A stretch of DNA of 33,105 bases from Ignavibacteriaceae bacterium (lineage in GTDB: Bacteria; Bacteroidota; Ignavibacteria; Ignavibacteriales; Ignavibacteriaceae). A program made the position numbers and the translations under genes. A model generated the notes under the pieces. The model searched no databases and was not told the DNA's origin. It saw only the letters and a list, made by a program, of their open reading frames with translations. The stretch lies in contig JACAFC010000163.1 in assembly GCA_013388515.1 (NCBI GenBank), positions 1-33,105 of the forward strand. The letters are read 5' to 3'. This document shows, piece by piece, positions 8,134 to 16,451 of the stretch. The stretch's first letter is position 1. Every line of letters begins with the position of its first letter.

Positions 8134-8593
8134 GACAAATGTCATTAGGCTGCTCGAGGCTAATAAAATTTCACATGAAATTAAAACTTATGATTTTGAT
8201 GAAAGTGATTTAAGCGGAATTTCAGTTGCTAAAAAAATTGGCATTGATGAAGATTTTGTGTTTAAAACTTTAGTAGCAGATGGTGATAAAACAGGATATT
8301 TGGTGTTCTGTATTCCCGTTAATTCAGAACTCAACTTAAAGAAAGCAGCAAGGGCAAGTGATAACAAAAATGTGGAATTAATACCTGTTAAAAATTTGCT
8401 AAACTTGACTGGATATGTCCGTGGCGGATGTTCTCCGATTGGAATGAAAAAGAAGTTTCCGACTTTTATTGATGAAACTGCACAACTTTGTGAAAAGATT
8501 TTCTTTTCAGCTGGAATCAGAGGAATTCAAATTGGATTGCTTCCGGATGATTTATTAAAAGTAACCGATGCTTCTTATGCTGATTTAATCTAG
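8126..8593 (+). CDS. ybaK: Cys-tRNA(Pro)/aminoacyl-tRNA deacylase, YbaK/EbsC family
   Basis: This 155-residue single-domain protein matches the YbaK/EbsC family, which hydrolyses mischarged Cys-tRNA(Pro) or related aminoacyl-tRNAs in trans. The conserved Lys47 in VFKTLV and the GYVRGGCSPIGMKK segment are visible. Length is normal for the family. The start is TTG, eight bases inside the upstream ATPase gene; no in-frame ATG lies nearby. Association with a peptide-type transporter is probably positional rather than functional. The substrate tRNA cannot be told from sequence alone, because ProX- and YbaK-type enzymes are similar. Confidence 0.9.
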   Translation: MNKTNVIRLLEANKISHEIKTYDFDESDLSGISVAKKIGIDEDFVFKTLVADGDKTGYLVFCIPVNSELNLKKAARASDNKNVELIPVKNLLNLTGYVRGGCSPIGMKKKFPTFIDETAQLCEKIFFSAGIRGIQIGLLPDDLLKVTDASYADLI

Positions 8594-8708
8594 ACGCAGA
8601 ATAAAAAATTTTAGTAAAATAAAGTAAAAAATTCAAAAAATTTGAAATTCTTTGCAATTACTTCCTTTTTTAGACCAGCACATTTAGCTATATTTCCGCA
8701 TAAAATTT

Positions 8709-8713
8709 AGGAG
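8709..8713 (+). promoter_or_regulatory. Strong Shine-Dalgarno site (AGGAG) for the small basic protein
   Basis: AGGAG lies six bases before the ATG at 8720. Most genes in the window have no such site, so it supports the reality and likely high expression of this short gene. Confidence 0.7.
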
Positions 8714-8719
8714 AAAAAA

Positions 8720-8884
8720 ATGGCAAAACAACAATCATTTGCAGACAAAGCAAAAGCAAAAAAGAAAGACGCACATGTGAACGTTAAAGTAATTAAAGCA
8801 ATCAAAACTGATAAAGGCGCATACAAATTCAGCGAAAAGTTTGTTAAGCTTGATGATATTAGCAAGGTTAATACAATAAAATAA
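8720..8884 (+). CDS. Small basic protein resembling DUF4295 (bL38-type ribosomal protein)
   Basis: This 54-residue, lysine-rich protein starts MAKQQSFADKAKAKKK and has a central VKVIKAIKTDKGAYKFSE. From memory, this segment matches the small Bacteroidota family DUF4295, whose members carry VKVIKxxKSxKTGAYxFKE and are usually encoded next to rpmB/rpmG; I believe this is the family described as ribosomal protein bL38. An AGGAG site six bases upstream and a hairpin terminator just downstream frame it as an independent transcript. It stands alone here, away from other ribosomal genes. The family call is from motif memory and needs a profile search. Confidence 0.7.
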   Translation: MAKQQSFADKAKAKKKDAHVNVKVIKAIKTDKGAYKFSEKFVKLDDISKVNTIK

Positions 8885-8896
8885 ATCTTTTACAAT

Positions 8897-8927
8897 AGTG
8901 AGACTTACGGTGCATGTGAGTCTCACT
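8897..8927. terminator. Probable bidirectional terminator between the small protein gene and ogt
   Basis: A perfect 9-bp stem, AGTGAGACT (8897-8905) and AGTCTCACT (8919-8927), has a 13-nt loop between two converging genes. The T-tracts are weak on both strands, but the position fits a shared terminator. Confidence 0.6.
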
Positions 8928-8934
8928 TAAGCTT

Positions 8935-9447
8935 TCATTCAAACAACTCTAAACTCAAACTTCCTTCAAGCTCAAGTAATTTTTCTTTTAACGAGATTCC
9001 CCCAGAATAACCACCTAAACTACCATTCGAAGCAATTACTCTATGGCAAGGAATAATTATTGGAATATGATTAGTACTATTAGCTCTTCCTATTGCGCGA
9101 ACCGCATTTTTATTGCCGATTCTAATGGCAACTTCCTTGTAAGTTTTCAATTTTCCATAAGGAATCTTCATCAACTCGTTCCAAACCTTTTTCTGGAACT
9201 CAGTTCCCTCGATATCTAAAGGAACGTTAAATTTTTTGCGTTCCCCATTAAAATATTCTTTTAACTCATTAAAAATATTAAACATGTAAGGATCGTCGGG
9301 GTGGAGTTTAGTTATAGAAGGAGAGTTTACTTTAGTTTCTTTGTAATTCAAAAAAATTCTTCGTATTCCTTTATGTGTGGAGTATACCTGAAAATAAACT
9401 CCAGCAATCTTAAGAGAGGAATAATATTGAATATCTAAATTTTTCAT
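8935..9447 (-). CDS. ogt: Methylated-DNA-[protein]-cysteine S-methyltransferase
   Basis: This 170-residue DNA repair protein removes O6-alkyl groups from guanine by suicidal transfer to its active cysteine. The hallmark IPCHRV places that cysteine at 134; the preceding helix-turn-helix region (FQKKVWNELMKIPYGKLKTY) and the trailing GGYSGG segment are also present. There is an N-terminal ribonuclease-like domain of about 80 residues and no AraC/Ada portion, so it is an Ogt/MGMT-type stand-alone enzyme of usual length. It converges on the small basic protein gene across the 8897-8927 hairpin. A 130-bp gap separates it from nfu upstream. Confidence 0.93.
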   Translation of the reverse strand: MKNLDIQYYSSLKIAGVYFQVYSTHKGIRRIFLNYKETKVNSPSITKLHPDDPYMFNIFNELKEYFNGERKKFNVPLDIEGTEFQKKVWNELMKIPYGKLKTYKEVAIRIGNKNAVRAIGRANSTNHIPIIIPCHRVIASNGSLGGYSGGISLKEKLLELEGSLSLELFE

Positions 9448-9577
9448 AAATCATCTTAAAAATGATTGAGTTCAATTTATGAAAAAGTATAAAAAGGAGG
9501 AAATGATTTTAAGAGTATAAAAATTCCAAGAATTTATCAACCATTAAGAGGAATAAAACTTTGGGATATTTAATCCA

Positions 9578-10120
9578 TTAAGCAGCTATAACCTCTATTG
9601 CAGAATTGACATCTCTGCGAAGCAGCCCTTCAATAGCTCTTAAAGTTCCTGAAATTGAACTTGGGCATCCACCGCACGCTCCTTGGTATCTGATGGTAAC
9701 TTTATAGCCATCAATCCCAAGAACTTCCAACCCGCCTCCATCACCAGCCAAAGCCGGGCGAACTCGATTATCTAAAATTTCATTTATTTGTTTTAGTAGA
9801 GCACTCTCACTTTCATTTTGCGGTTGTAAATTTTTTTCTGCAGGAATCAAATTTTTCTCAAAGGACCCAAGAAATTTGACCAAAACTTTTTGTATTTGCC
9901 CCCAGTTGGCATCCTTTGCTTTTTCCACAGTTATAAATTTTTCAGTGTAATAAACTGAAATTACCCCATGAATTTCGAAAATACCTTTAGCGAGCGGATC
10001 ATTGGCTGCATCGTTTTTATTACCAAAATGTCTCCTTTCATACTTCAATAGAGGTTCATTCAAAATAAATTTTAATGCATGCGGGTTTGGTGTTAGATCT
10101 ACATCTTCAATTTGTAACAT
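9578..10120 (-). CDS. Fe-S cluster carrier, Nfu/NifU family
   Basis: This 180-residue cytoplasmic protein has two parts: an N-terminal Nfu/NifU N domain (about 1-90; contains NPHALKFILN and the GVISVYYTEKFITVEK segment) and a C-terminal NifU-like domain with the cluster-binding CGGC at 149-152 in GACGGCPSS. Family members carry and deliver 4Fe-4S clusters to client enzymes. A GGAG ribosome site lies five bases upstream of the ATG (minus strand of 10126-10129). It is divergent from the asparaginase gene; no other iron-sulfur genes are nearby. Confidence 0.92.
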   Translation of the reverse strand: MLQIEDVDLTPNPHALKFILNEPLLKYERRHFGNKNDAANDPLAKGIFEIHGVISVYYTEKFITVEKAKDANWGQIQKVLVKFLGSFEKNLIPAEKNLQPQNESESALLKQINEILDNRVRPALAGDGGGLEVLGIDGYKVTIRYQGACGGCPSSISGTLRAIEGLLRRDVNSAIEVIAA

Positions 10121-10257
10121 AATTTCTCCATTAAAATGTCTGGTAAAAAATAAGACTTAATGCTAACTGCTTCAAGTCAATTTCAACAATTATTCCAAAA
10201 AGATTTTTAGACAACAAAAGTATAAATTTGACAGAAAAATTTGGAAATGTATTACTC

Positions 10258-11229
10258 ATGAAGAATATTCTAATTGTTTTTACGGGCGGCACTTTCTCAA
10301 TGATGATAGACGAACAAACTGGTGGTGCTGTTCCCAGATTTTCTGGTGAGGAATTGCTTAAAAAAATACCTGAAGCTAAAAAACTAGCAAAAATTACATG
10401 CTTCGATTTTGGCAAATATCCAGGTCCTCACATGACTCCCAAACTCATGTTTAAGCTTTCAAAGATTATTAGAAATGAAATCTTACGAAGAAAATACGAT
10501 GGAGTAATAGTTACTCATGGTACAGATACCTTAGAAGAAACTGCATACTTGTTGGATCTAACGATAAAAACGGAAACCCCAATTGTTGTGATTGGATCAA
10601 TGAAAAACAGCTCTGAGCCAGAATGGGATGGGCCTCAGAATTTAATTAATGCTATACATGTTTGTCTTAACCACAACTGCCGCAATTTAGGAGTACTGGT
10701 TTGCCTAAATGGGGAGATAAATGCTGCTAGTGAGGTCACAAAAATTTACACCGAACAAATAGACAGTTTTAGAAGTTTAGATTTTGGAGCACTTGGATTT
10801 GTTGAAAAAGAAAAAGTAATATTAAATAGGCTTCCTAAAAAACTCGAAACAATAAATACAAAAAAAATCATAACTCGTGTTGACCTCCTAACTGTTTACG
10901 CCGGTATGGATGAAAAGTTCTTCAGATATTCTGCTGATAGTAAAACCAAGGGATTAGTAGTAGAAGCATTAGGAGTTGGCAATGTTCCCCCTGCAGCTTT
11001 TGATGGAATTAAATATGTAATAGATAAAAATATACCTGTGGTTTTAGTTTCTCGCTGCCCAGCTGGCGAAACCCTCGATATTTACAGCTATCCCGGAGCT
11101 GGGAAATGGTTACATAAAATTGGAGTAATCTTTGCTGACTATTTAAACGGGCAAAAAGCTCGCATCAAACTGATGTTGGCATTGGGTGTTACAAACAACA
11201 GAAGAAATCTTGAAAAATTATTTTCTTGA
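10258..11229 (+). CDS. ansA: L-asparaginase, type I
   Basis: This enzyme of 323 residues hydrolyses L-asparagine to aspartate and ammonia. Both active-site signatures are present: FTGGTFSM near the N-terminus (catalytic Thr12) and VTHGTDTLEET around residues 84-94. No signal peptide is seen, so a cytoplasmic enzyme is expected. I choose the ATG at 10258 rather than the TTG at 10228, because the enzyme fold begins immediately after 10258 and a possible -7 element (TAAATTTG, 10223-10230) overlaps the longer reading. The gene ends 28 bases from a converging hypothetical gene. Confidence 0.9.
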   Translation: MKNILIVFTGGTFSMMIDEQTGGAVPRFSGEELLKKIPEAKKLAKITCFDFGKYPGPHMTPKLMFKLSKIIRNEILRRKYDGVIVTHGTDTLEETAYLLDLTIKTETPIVVIGSMKNSSEPEWDGPQNLINAIHVCLNHNCRNLGVLVCLNGEINAASEVTKIYTEQIDSFRSLDFGALGFVEKEKVILNRLPKKLETINTKKIITRVDLLTVYAGMDEKFFRYSADSKTKGLVVEALGVGNVPPAAFDGIKYVIDKNIPVVLVSRCPAGETLDIYSYPGAGKWLHKIGVIFADYLNGQKARIKLMLALGVTNNRRNLEKLFS

Positions 11230-11257
11230 TTAGCTGATATTTTTTTTGAAGGACTGC

Positions 11258-11671
11258 CTATTTTTTTAGAAAACCATATTTCTTAATATGCTTATAAGCC
11301 AAATAAGCAACAGCACCAGCCTGCATCATCCCTAGTGCATATCTGAAAGAATTTAATTTTGAATCGCTCATATATTTCCGATATAATGGCTGAGTCATGT
11401 CATTGAAATTTGTTGTTTCATGATTTGTTGATGCATTATTGGCCGACATCGCATAAGCAGTCCAGAGCCAGCTTGTATTTGGGTCCTCATTAAGAATAAT
11501 TGACTTATTTAGACTTTGCAAATCCAAGTAAAAATCAAAATCCTCTAGTTTATAATTTAATTTGGGAATCCCTATATGAGTTGCAGTATTAAGTGAGTCA
11601 GCAGCTTCTTGGGAATAAATGTCTGACAAGAACACAATGATAAAAAAACTTGTTGCTAAAAAATGATGCAT
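11258..11671 (-). CDS. Hypothetical small secreted or membrane protein
   Basis: This 137-residue protein begins with a signal-like segment (ATSFFIIVFLSDIYSQ, probable cleavage before QEAAD). A soluble middle part of about 80 residues is rich in Asn, Ser and Asp. One hydrophobic stretch near residues 108-125 (YALGMMQAGAVAYLAY) is followed by a basic tail. I do not recognise the family. It lies 108 bases downstream of murI on the same strand, so it may be the last gene of the queC-murI operon or separately transcribed. It converges on the asparaginase gene. Confidence 0.65.
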   Translation of the reverse strand: MHHFLATSFFIIVFLSDIYSQEAADSLNTATHIGIPKLNYKLEDFDFYLDLQSLNKSIILNEDPNTSWLWTAYAMSANNASTNHETTNFNDMTQPLYRKYMSDSKLNSFRYALGMMQAGAVAYLAYKHIKKYGFLKK

Positions 11672-11779
11672 ATTTTAATGTGAAGATTCGGTAAACTTAA
11701 AAAAGCACAAAGGTTTAATTCAAATAAATTACACTACTAATTATTTTGCACAAAATTTTAGTTATAATGCTGCAAAGTT

Positions 11780-12604
11780 TCAGCTTATCATTTCTTCAAG
11801 ATCAACTTTAATTGGTTTATTAATTTTTTTCCCAAGAAACAGTTCAGCTACTTCTTGAAATTTTGTTGGTATATCGCTAACAAATACATCAAGATTTCCA
11901 TGGTTTTTGTGCCTAGTTTCCAAACCTCTTTTATGAATTTCGCTTTTAACAACCTCGGCAGTTGCAATGCCTGAATCAATTAGAGTTACTTTATTTCCCA
12001 TTACCTCTTGGATTACATCTGCAAGAATTGGATAATGGGTACAGCCTAAAACAAGTGTATCAATTCGATGAGATGTTAACTCCTTCAAGTATTCTTTTGC
12101 AATTTCGTATGTTGCGCGATGATGGGTCCAGCCTTCTTCCGCTAGTGGTACAAAAAGCGGGCAGGCTTTTTCAACTACTTCTATTTTATTATTAATTTTT
12201 TTAATTACCTTAGAATAAGCTTGGTTGGTTATGGTGGCGCGCGTTCCAATAACTCCAATTTTCATGTTTTTTGTTTCATCCACAGCCATTTCGGCGCCAG
12301 GAAATATTACACCTATGACAGGAATATTAAATTTTCTTTGAAGTTCAGGTAAAGCGATTGACGAAGCTGTATTACAAGCTACAACTACCAGCTTTACATT
12401 TTTGTGCAAAAGAAAATTTGTATCTTGGATTGAGTATTCAATAACGGTTGAATTTGATTTGGATCCATAGGGAACACGAGCAGTATCTCCAAAATAAACT
12501 ATATGTTCATTTGGTAAAACAGAAAAAAGCCTTTTCACTACTGTTAGCCCGCCTATTCCAGAATCAAATACCCCAATTGGCCTATCATTGTACAATTTAT
12601 TCAA
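11780..12604 (-). CDS. murI: Glutamate racemase
   Basis: This 274-residue cytoplasmic enzyme interconverts L- and D-glutamate to supply D-Glu for peptidoglycan. The family motifs are all present: FDSGIGGLTV (Asp14, Ser15), VVACNTAS with catalytic Cys77, and LGCTHYP with catalytic Cys188. The start is TTG at 12602-12604, nine bases after the glnD stop; a second TTG three codons in is possible, and no in-frame ATG lies near. Length is normal. It is the fourth gene of the queC-queF-glnD-murI unit. Confidence 0.95.
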   Translation of the reverse strand: MNKLYNDRPIGVFDSGIGGLTVVKRLFSVLPNEHIVYFGDTARVPYGSKSNSTVIEYSIQDTNFLLHKNVKLVVVACNTASSIALPELQRKFNIPVIGVIFPGAEMAVDETKNMKIGVIGTRATITNQAYSKVIKKINNKIEVVEKACPLFVPLAEEGWTHHRATYEIAKEYLKELTSHRIDTLVLGCTHYPILADVIQEVMGNKVTLIDSGIATAEVVKSEIHKRGLETRHKNHGNLDVFVSDIPTKFQEVAELFLGKKINKPIKVDLEEMIS

Positions 12605-12613
12605 CTAATTACC

Positions 12614-15184
12614 CTATAACATTTGGTTGATGGTTTGCGTGAGTTCGTGTTTAACAAACTCCTGATCGTAGGAAGGGATTTTTTTGCCATTTCTATCCAG
12701 TACATAAAATGAATCCACAATATCATCTTCCCTAGTAGAAATTTTTGCAAAAAATATAACCAGCCCCAATTCGTTCATTTTCGAAGTTACCTGATAAAGA
12801 AACCCAAGTTTATCGGGAGAAAACACATCTATGATCGTATACTTATCATGTTCTTCAAATAAAATTTTTACTTTCCCGGTACGTTTAAATAATTTGCTTT
12901 CTATTCTTTTCCAACGCGATTTCATACGCGCAAATTCAACATTTAGCTTGAGCATTTCGGAAATTACGGCTTCCATATCAGAATTAATTTTGTTATAACG
13001 GGCCGGGTCAAGTTTTTTATGTGTCCGAAAGTCAGTCACATTAAAAGTATCTATAACAACGCCATCTCTTCTTGTAAAAATTTTTGCATCGTGAATATTT
13101 GCATCGTTTATAGATAGAACTCCGCAGATTTTTGATAGTAAGGAAGGAAAATCCATAGTTATAACTGTAACATTTGTAAAACTTTCAAGTTCTTTAAAAA
13201 CAGTAGATACTTTTACTCCTTTCTGGATTTCCTCAATATGCTTAGCAATTTCTTTGTCTGAAAACTGATAAATGTAAGATGAATCTGTTATAGATTCCAT
13301 ATGTTCCTGGACATGCTCATCCGAAATTAATTCAGAATGTTTGCTTATTTCACCTGGAACAAAATAGGAGCCAGACATTAATAATTCTTCTCCAGATATT
13401 TGTTCTTCAAGCATCGAGCGGGATTTTCTATAAAGTTCAGCAAGCAGTTCACTTTTCCAAGAAGTCCATACTGCAGGGTTGACTGCCGATAGATCTGCAT
13501 AAGTAACCAGGTAAAGTAAATCTAATTCTTCAACAGATTTAAAGTTTGCCGTAAAGTTATTTAGTGTTTCTGGATCACTTAGGTTTCTACGAAATGCAAT
13601 TTGCTCCATGTATAAATGGTTTCGAACCAATAAAGTGACTTTCTCAATTTCTTGGTCTGTGTAACCAAGTGTGTAAAGTATTGATGCGGCAATCTCTACT
13701 CCGAGTATTTCATGTCCTGCTATATTAATTGGTTTTGCAATATCATGAAAAAGCAATCCCAGATAAAGAATTTCTTTATTTTCAATGTTATCTAAAATCT
13801 TCCCCAAGTTGGAAGTGTTTCTATTTAACTTCTCAATATTTTTTATTGTAAGAAGCGTATGCTCATCGGTTGTATAACAATGATAAACTCCATGCTGAAC
13901 AAAACCGACCAAATCTTTAAATGCCGGCAGCAGTATACCAAGTACACCAAATTGGTTCATAAGCGCTAAAGTATTGCCAACATTTTTTTCCAGCTTTAGG
14001 ATTTCGCGGAAGAAAACGGCAGACTCTGCATCGAACGTATCAATGGCAGTGTAGTTTTCCACAAACTCTAGTACTAATCGTCTTAGGTTTTCATCGAGAT
14101 GAGCGTTGTTAAGCCCAGTGTAATAAAAAGCGCGTAAAATATCTGAAAAGGTTAGCTTTAGCGAATGTTTTAGATATAATTTTTTACCGGCAAGACTAAA
14201 ATCATCATCAAGATCTATTGTTAGATTGTTAGAGGTAGTAATTGCAGCTGCTTCTTCAAAATATTTGACCATTCCATAAGAGAACCTTTGAATGGCATTA
14301 GCAGCTGAAAAATATTCCTTCATATAAACTGTTAGTCCATCTTTTTCCAAGCTATTTAGGTTGGCAATTTTTTTCTGCAAATTAAATTCTAATCTATCGT
14401 TTTTTTGAAGAGAATAAAGATGGATTAAATTTCGAGCATTTAAAATCTGATTGTAACTTATTAATAGAATTTTTGCTTCAGTCTGTGAAATAATATTCGC
14501 CGATTTAAGTAACTCAATAAAACTTTCTGCTTGTGTAGTTTCGTTTTGTTTATTTAACAAAGTTTTGTTTAAAAGAATATACATCCACTCAACCGCTTGA
14601 AAGTCTCGCAAACCCCCAGGAGATAGTTTAACATTTGGTTCTAATGTTTTCGGAGAATCGCCATACTTTTGGTATCTATCACCTATATCTTTAATGAGTT
14701 CAGAGACAATGTTTTTTTGAACTTTTGCAGTTAGCTGTGAAAATAAAATATCGTTCCATTCGTTATAAATGCTCTCAGAACCAAAAAGTAACCTGGTTTC
14801 AAAGAATTGAGTAAAGGTGTGCAAATCTGTCTTCAGAAATTTTTCAATATCAGAAAATTCACGAACAGTGTGAGAAACATCTATACCGTTATCCCATAAT
14901 TTTTGAACTACTTCACTTATTTCATTTTTCACTTCTTTAACAGAGTGAGTAATAAACATCAAGTCTATATCCGAAAAAGGAGATAGCTCACGCCTGCTAA
15001 AGCTGCCAGCAGATACTAAAGCAAAATTACTTTTTTTTCCCACAACCAATTTCTGAATGTGTTCTTCAACCAGCAGACTATATTCCATGCTGGCTTTTAA
15101 AGCATTTTTTTTCCCAAAACCTTTTTCAAAGAATTCTTCCTTTGATGCTTTAAATTGACTCTTGTTTGAACTATCAATTGGCAT
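12614..15184 (-). CDS. glnD: [Protein-PII] uridylyltransferase / uridylyl-removing enzyme
   Basis: This 856-residue bifunctional nitrogen-status sensor uridylylates and deuridylylates the PII signalling protein in response to glutamine. The nucleotidyltransferase signature GSFSRRELSPFSDIDL is at 60-75 (metal ligands Asp72 and Asp74). An HD hydrolase domain with LLFHDIAKP is near 478, and two C-terminal ACT domains (about 677-745 and 785-856) would bind glutamine. Length is close to the E. coli enzyme (890). No glnB, glnK or amtB is in the window. It lies 19 bases after queF and 9 before murI. Confidence 0.95.
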   Translation of the reverse strand: MPIDSSNKSQFKASKEEFFEKGFGKKNALKASMEYSLLVEEHIQKLVVGKKSNFALVSAGSFSRRELSPFSDIDLMFITHSVKEVKNEISEVVQKLWDNGIDVSHTVREFSDIEKFLKTDLHTFTQFFETRLLFGSESIYNEWNDILFSQLTAKVQKNIVSELIKDIGDRYQKYGDSPKTLEPNVKLSPGGLRDFQAVEWMYILLNKTLLNKQNETTQAESFIELLKSANIISQTEAKILLISYNQILNARNLIHLYSLQKNDRLEFNLQKKIANLNSLEKDGLTVYMKEYFSAANAIQRFSYGMVKYFEEAAAITTSNNLTIDLDDDFSLAGKKLYLKHSLKLTFSDILRAFYYTGLNNAHLDENLRRLVLEFVENYTAIDTFDAESAVFFREILKLEKNVGNTLALMNQFGVLGILLPAFKDLVGFVQHGVYHCYTTDEHTLLTIKNIEKLNRNTSNLGKILDNIENKEILYLGLLFHDIAKPINIAGHEILGVEIAASILYTLGYTDQEIEKVTLLVRNHLYMEQIAFRRNLSDPETLNNFTANFKSVEELDLLYLVTYADLSAVNPAVWTSWKSELLAELYRKSRSMLEEQISGEELLMSGSYFVPGEISKHSELISDEHVQEHMESITDSSYIYQFSDKEIAKHIEEIQKGVKVSTVFKELESFTNVTVITMDFPSLLSKICGVLSINDANIHDAKIFTRRDGVVIDTFNVTDFRTHKKLDPARYNKINSDMEAVISEMLKLNVEFARMKSRWKRIESKLFKRTGKVKILFEEHDKYTIIDVFSPDKLGFLYQVTSKMNELGLVIFFAKISTREDDIVDSFYVLDRNGKKIPSYDQEFVKHELTQTINQML

Positions 15185-15203
15185 TGTGTTGGTCAGCGTA
15201 AAA

Positions 15204-15572
15204 TTAGGATTTGTGTTGAAAAGATTTTTTTTGGAATTCTGCTACTACTACCGAAGATATCCCTCCCCGCACATTAAATTCAGAAGTAATTTTCATATAA
15301 CGCGGTTTGCAAACGCTCACTAAGTCATCAAGAATTTTGTTTGTAACACTTTCATAAAATATACCTTCGGTCCTATATGAATTTAGATAAATTTTCAACG
15401 ATTTTAATTCAACACATAGTTTATCAGGAATATATTCAATTGTGATTTTTCCAAAATCCGGTTGGCCGGTTTTAGGACACAAAGATGTGAACTCTGGAGC
15501 TATATGAGTAATATTATAATTTCGGGTTATATACTCGTTTTTAAAAACTTCAAGTAATTTAATTTTATCCAT
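15204..15572 (-). CDS. queF: NADPH-dependent 7-cyano-7-deazaguanine (preQ0) reductase, QueF type I
   Basis: This 122-residue single-domain enzyme reduces preQ0 to preQ1 in queuosine synthesis. Catalytic Cys32 and Asp39 lie in [12 protein letters not shown], and the QueF motif [13 protein letters not shown] follows at 55-67. The segment that usually reads FHE is FYE (72-74), so the residue aligning with the conserved histidine (His96 in B. subtilis numbering, from memory) is Tyr73. Cys, Asp and Glu are intact. It sits 25 bases downstream of queC, the preceding pathway enzyme, which strongly supports the assignment. Confidence 0.93.
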   Translation of the reverse strand: MDKIKLLEVFKNEYITRNYNITHIAPEFTSLCPKTGQPDFGKITIEYIPDKLCVELKSLKIYLNSYRTEGIFYESVTNKILDDLVSVCKPRYMKITSEFNVRGGISSVVVAEFQKKSFQHKS

Positions 15573-15597
15573 ACTTTAGAGAGTTAATTAATAAAAT

Positions 15598-16290
15598 TTA
15601 AGTGCAATATATAGGTTTTTTTTTGTATTTAATTGGATCTTCAATACCGGCACTTTGAAATCCCCTCAATCTCAATGCACAACTATCGCAAACTCCGCAA
15701 GCCTCAGATTCTTCTTGATAGCACGACCAAGTTAGGTAAATAGGTGCTCCCAGATTTAAGCCAGTTTTTATAATCTCAGCTTTTGATAAACTAATCAGTG
15801 GCGTAAAAATATTAATTGAAGTTGATGGCTTGGTTCCAAAATCAATCGCCTTGTTAAATGCCCTAAAAAACTCAGGTCTGCAATCTGGGTAACCCGAAGA
15901 ATCTTCCCAAACAGCTCCGATAAAAATTGCATTAGCATTAATTACTTCAGCCCAGCTTGCACATGCCGAAAGTATGTGTGCATTTCTAAAAGGAACATAC
16001 GATGTTGGAATTTCCTTATTAGATAAATCTGCCTTGCTTACTTCGATGTTTAAATCTGTTAAAGAGGAGCCACCGATTAATGCTAGGTGTTTCAAATCAA
16101 CTATAAGTCTTTCTTTAACATTATAAAAATCAGCAACGTCATTAAAAGCCTTAAGTTCTCGGTTTTCTGTTCTTTGCCCATAGTTGATATGAAGAAAAGC
16201 AAGTTCATAATCACTTGCAGCAACCGCAGCTGTAACACAACTATCCATTCCACCACTTACTGCAATAACGGCTTTACTTTTTTTAGTCAC
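15598..16290 (-). CDS. queC: 7-cyano-7-deazaguanine synthase
   Basis: This 230-residue enzyme converts 7-carboxy-7-deazaguanine to preQ0 with ATP and ammonia. The PP-loop VSGGMDS is at 11-17, and a zinc site is formed by Cys190, Cys198, Cys201 and Cys204 (SCYQEESEACGVCDSC). The start is GTG (16288-16290). It is the first gene of the queC-queF-glnD-murI unit. A TATTTTTG element (minus strand of 16316-16323) with TTTG 16 bases upstream of it could be the promoter. I saw no convincing preQ1 riboswitch in its leader. Confidence 0.95.
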   Translation of the reverse strand: MTKKSKAVIAVSGGMDSCVTAAVAASDYELAFLHINYGQRTENRELKAFNDVADFYNVKERLIVDLKHLALIGGSSLTDLNIEVSKADLSNKEIPTSYVPFRNAHILSACASWAEVINANAIFIGAVWEDSSGYPDCRPEFFRAFNKAIDFGTKPSTSINIFTPLISLSKAEIIKTGLNLGAPIYLTWSCYQEESEACGVCDSCALRLRGFQSAGIEDPIKYKKKPIYCT

Positions 16291-16375
16291 TTTCGAATTT
16301 CACTTTAATTTGATACAAAAATAATTAATAGATAATCCACAAAGAAATAAAATTCCAGCACTAGCCCTCGAATAA

Positions 16376-16406
16376 TTGCTGGGGTTAATCCAGTTAGCTA
16401 TTTTTG
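16376..16406 (+). promoter_or_regulatory. Candidate Bacteroidota-type promoter for tpiA
   Basis: TTG (16376-16378) is separated by 20 nt from TATTTTTG (16399-16406), matching the TTG-N17-23-TAnnTTTG pattern of Bacteroidota. An inverted repeat CCAGCA/TGCTGG (16355-16360, 16377-16382) overlaps the upstream box and could be an operator; this is speculative. Confidence 0.35.
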
Positions 16407-16451
16407 TTAACTCAAATTAAGAATTATCTAACCAAACATGTGAGGAAAAAA

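Noticed and set aside
8632-8646. TTCAAA-aaa-TTTGAA hairpin after ybaK as a terminator
   Set aside because: Short A-T-rich stem in a very A-T-rich region, with no clear T-tract.
9503-9520. Perfect AAGGAGG site followed by ATG between ogt and nfu
   Set aside because: The frame closes after five codons, so no gene can be supported; could be chance.
10228-10257. TTG start (10228) giving a longer asparaginase
   Set aside because: The asparaginase fold begins right after the ATG at 10258, and the extra ten residues overlap a possible promoter element.
16355-16405. preQ1 riboswitch near queC/tpiA (stems CCAGCA/TGCTGG and CTGG/CCAG)
   Set aside because: The stems lie upstream of the tpiA strand, lack the conserved C-rich loop and A-rich tail arrangement, and do not form a preQ1 pseudoknot that I can trace.
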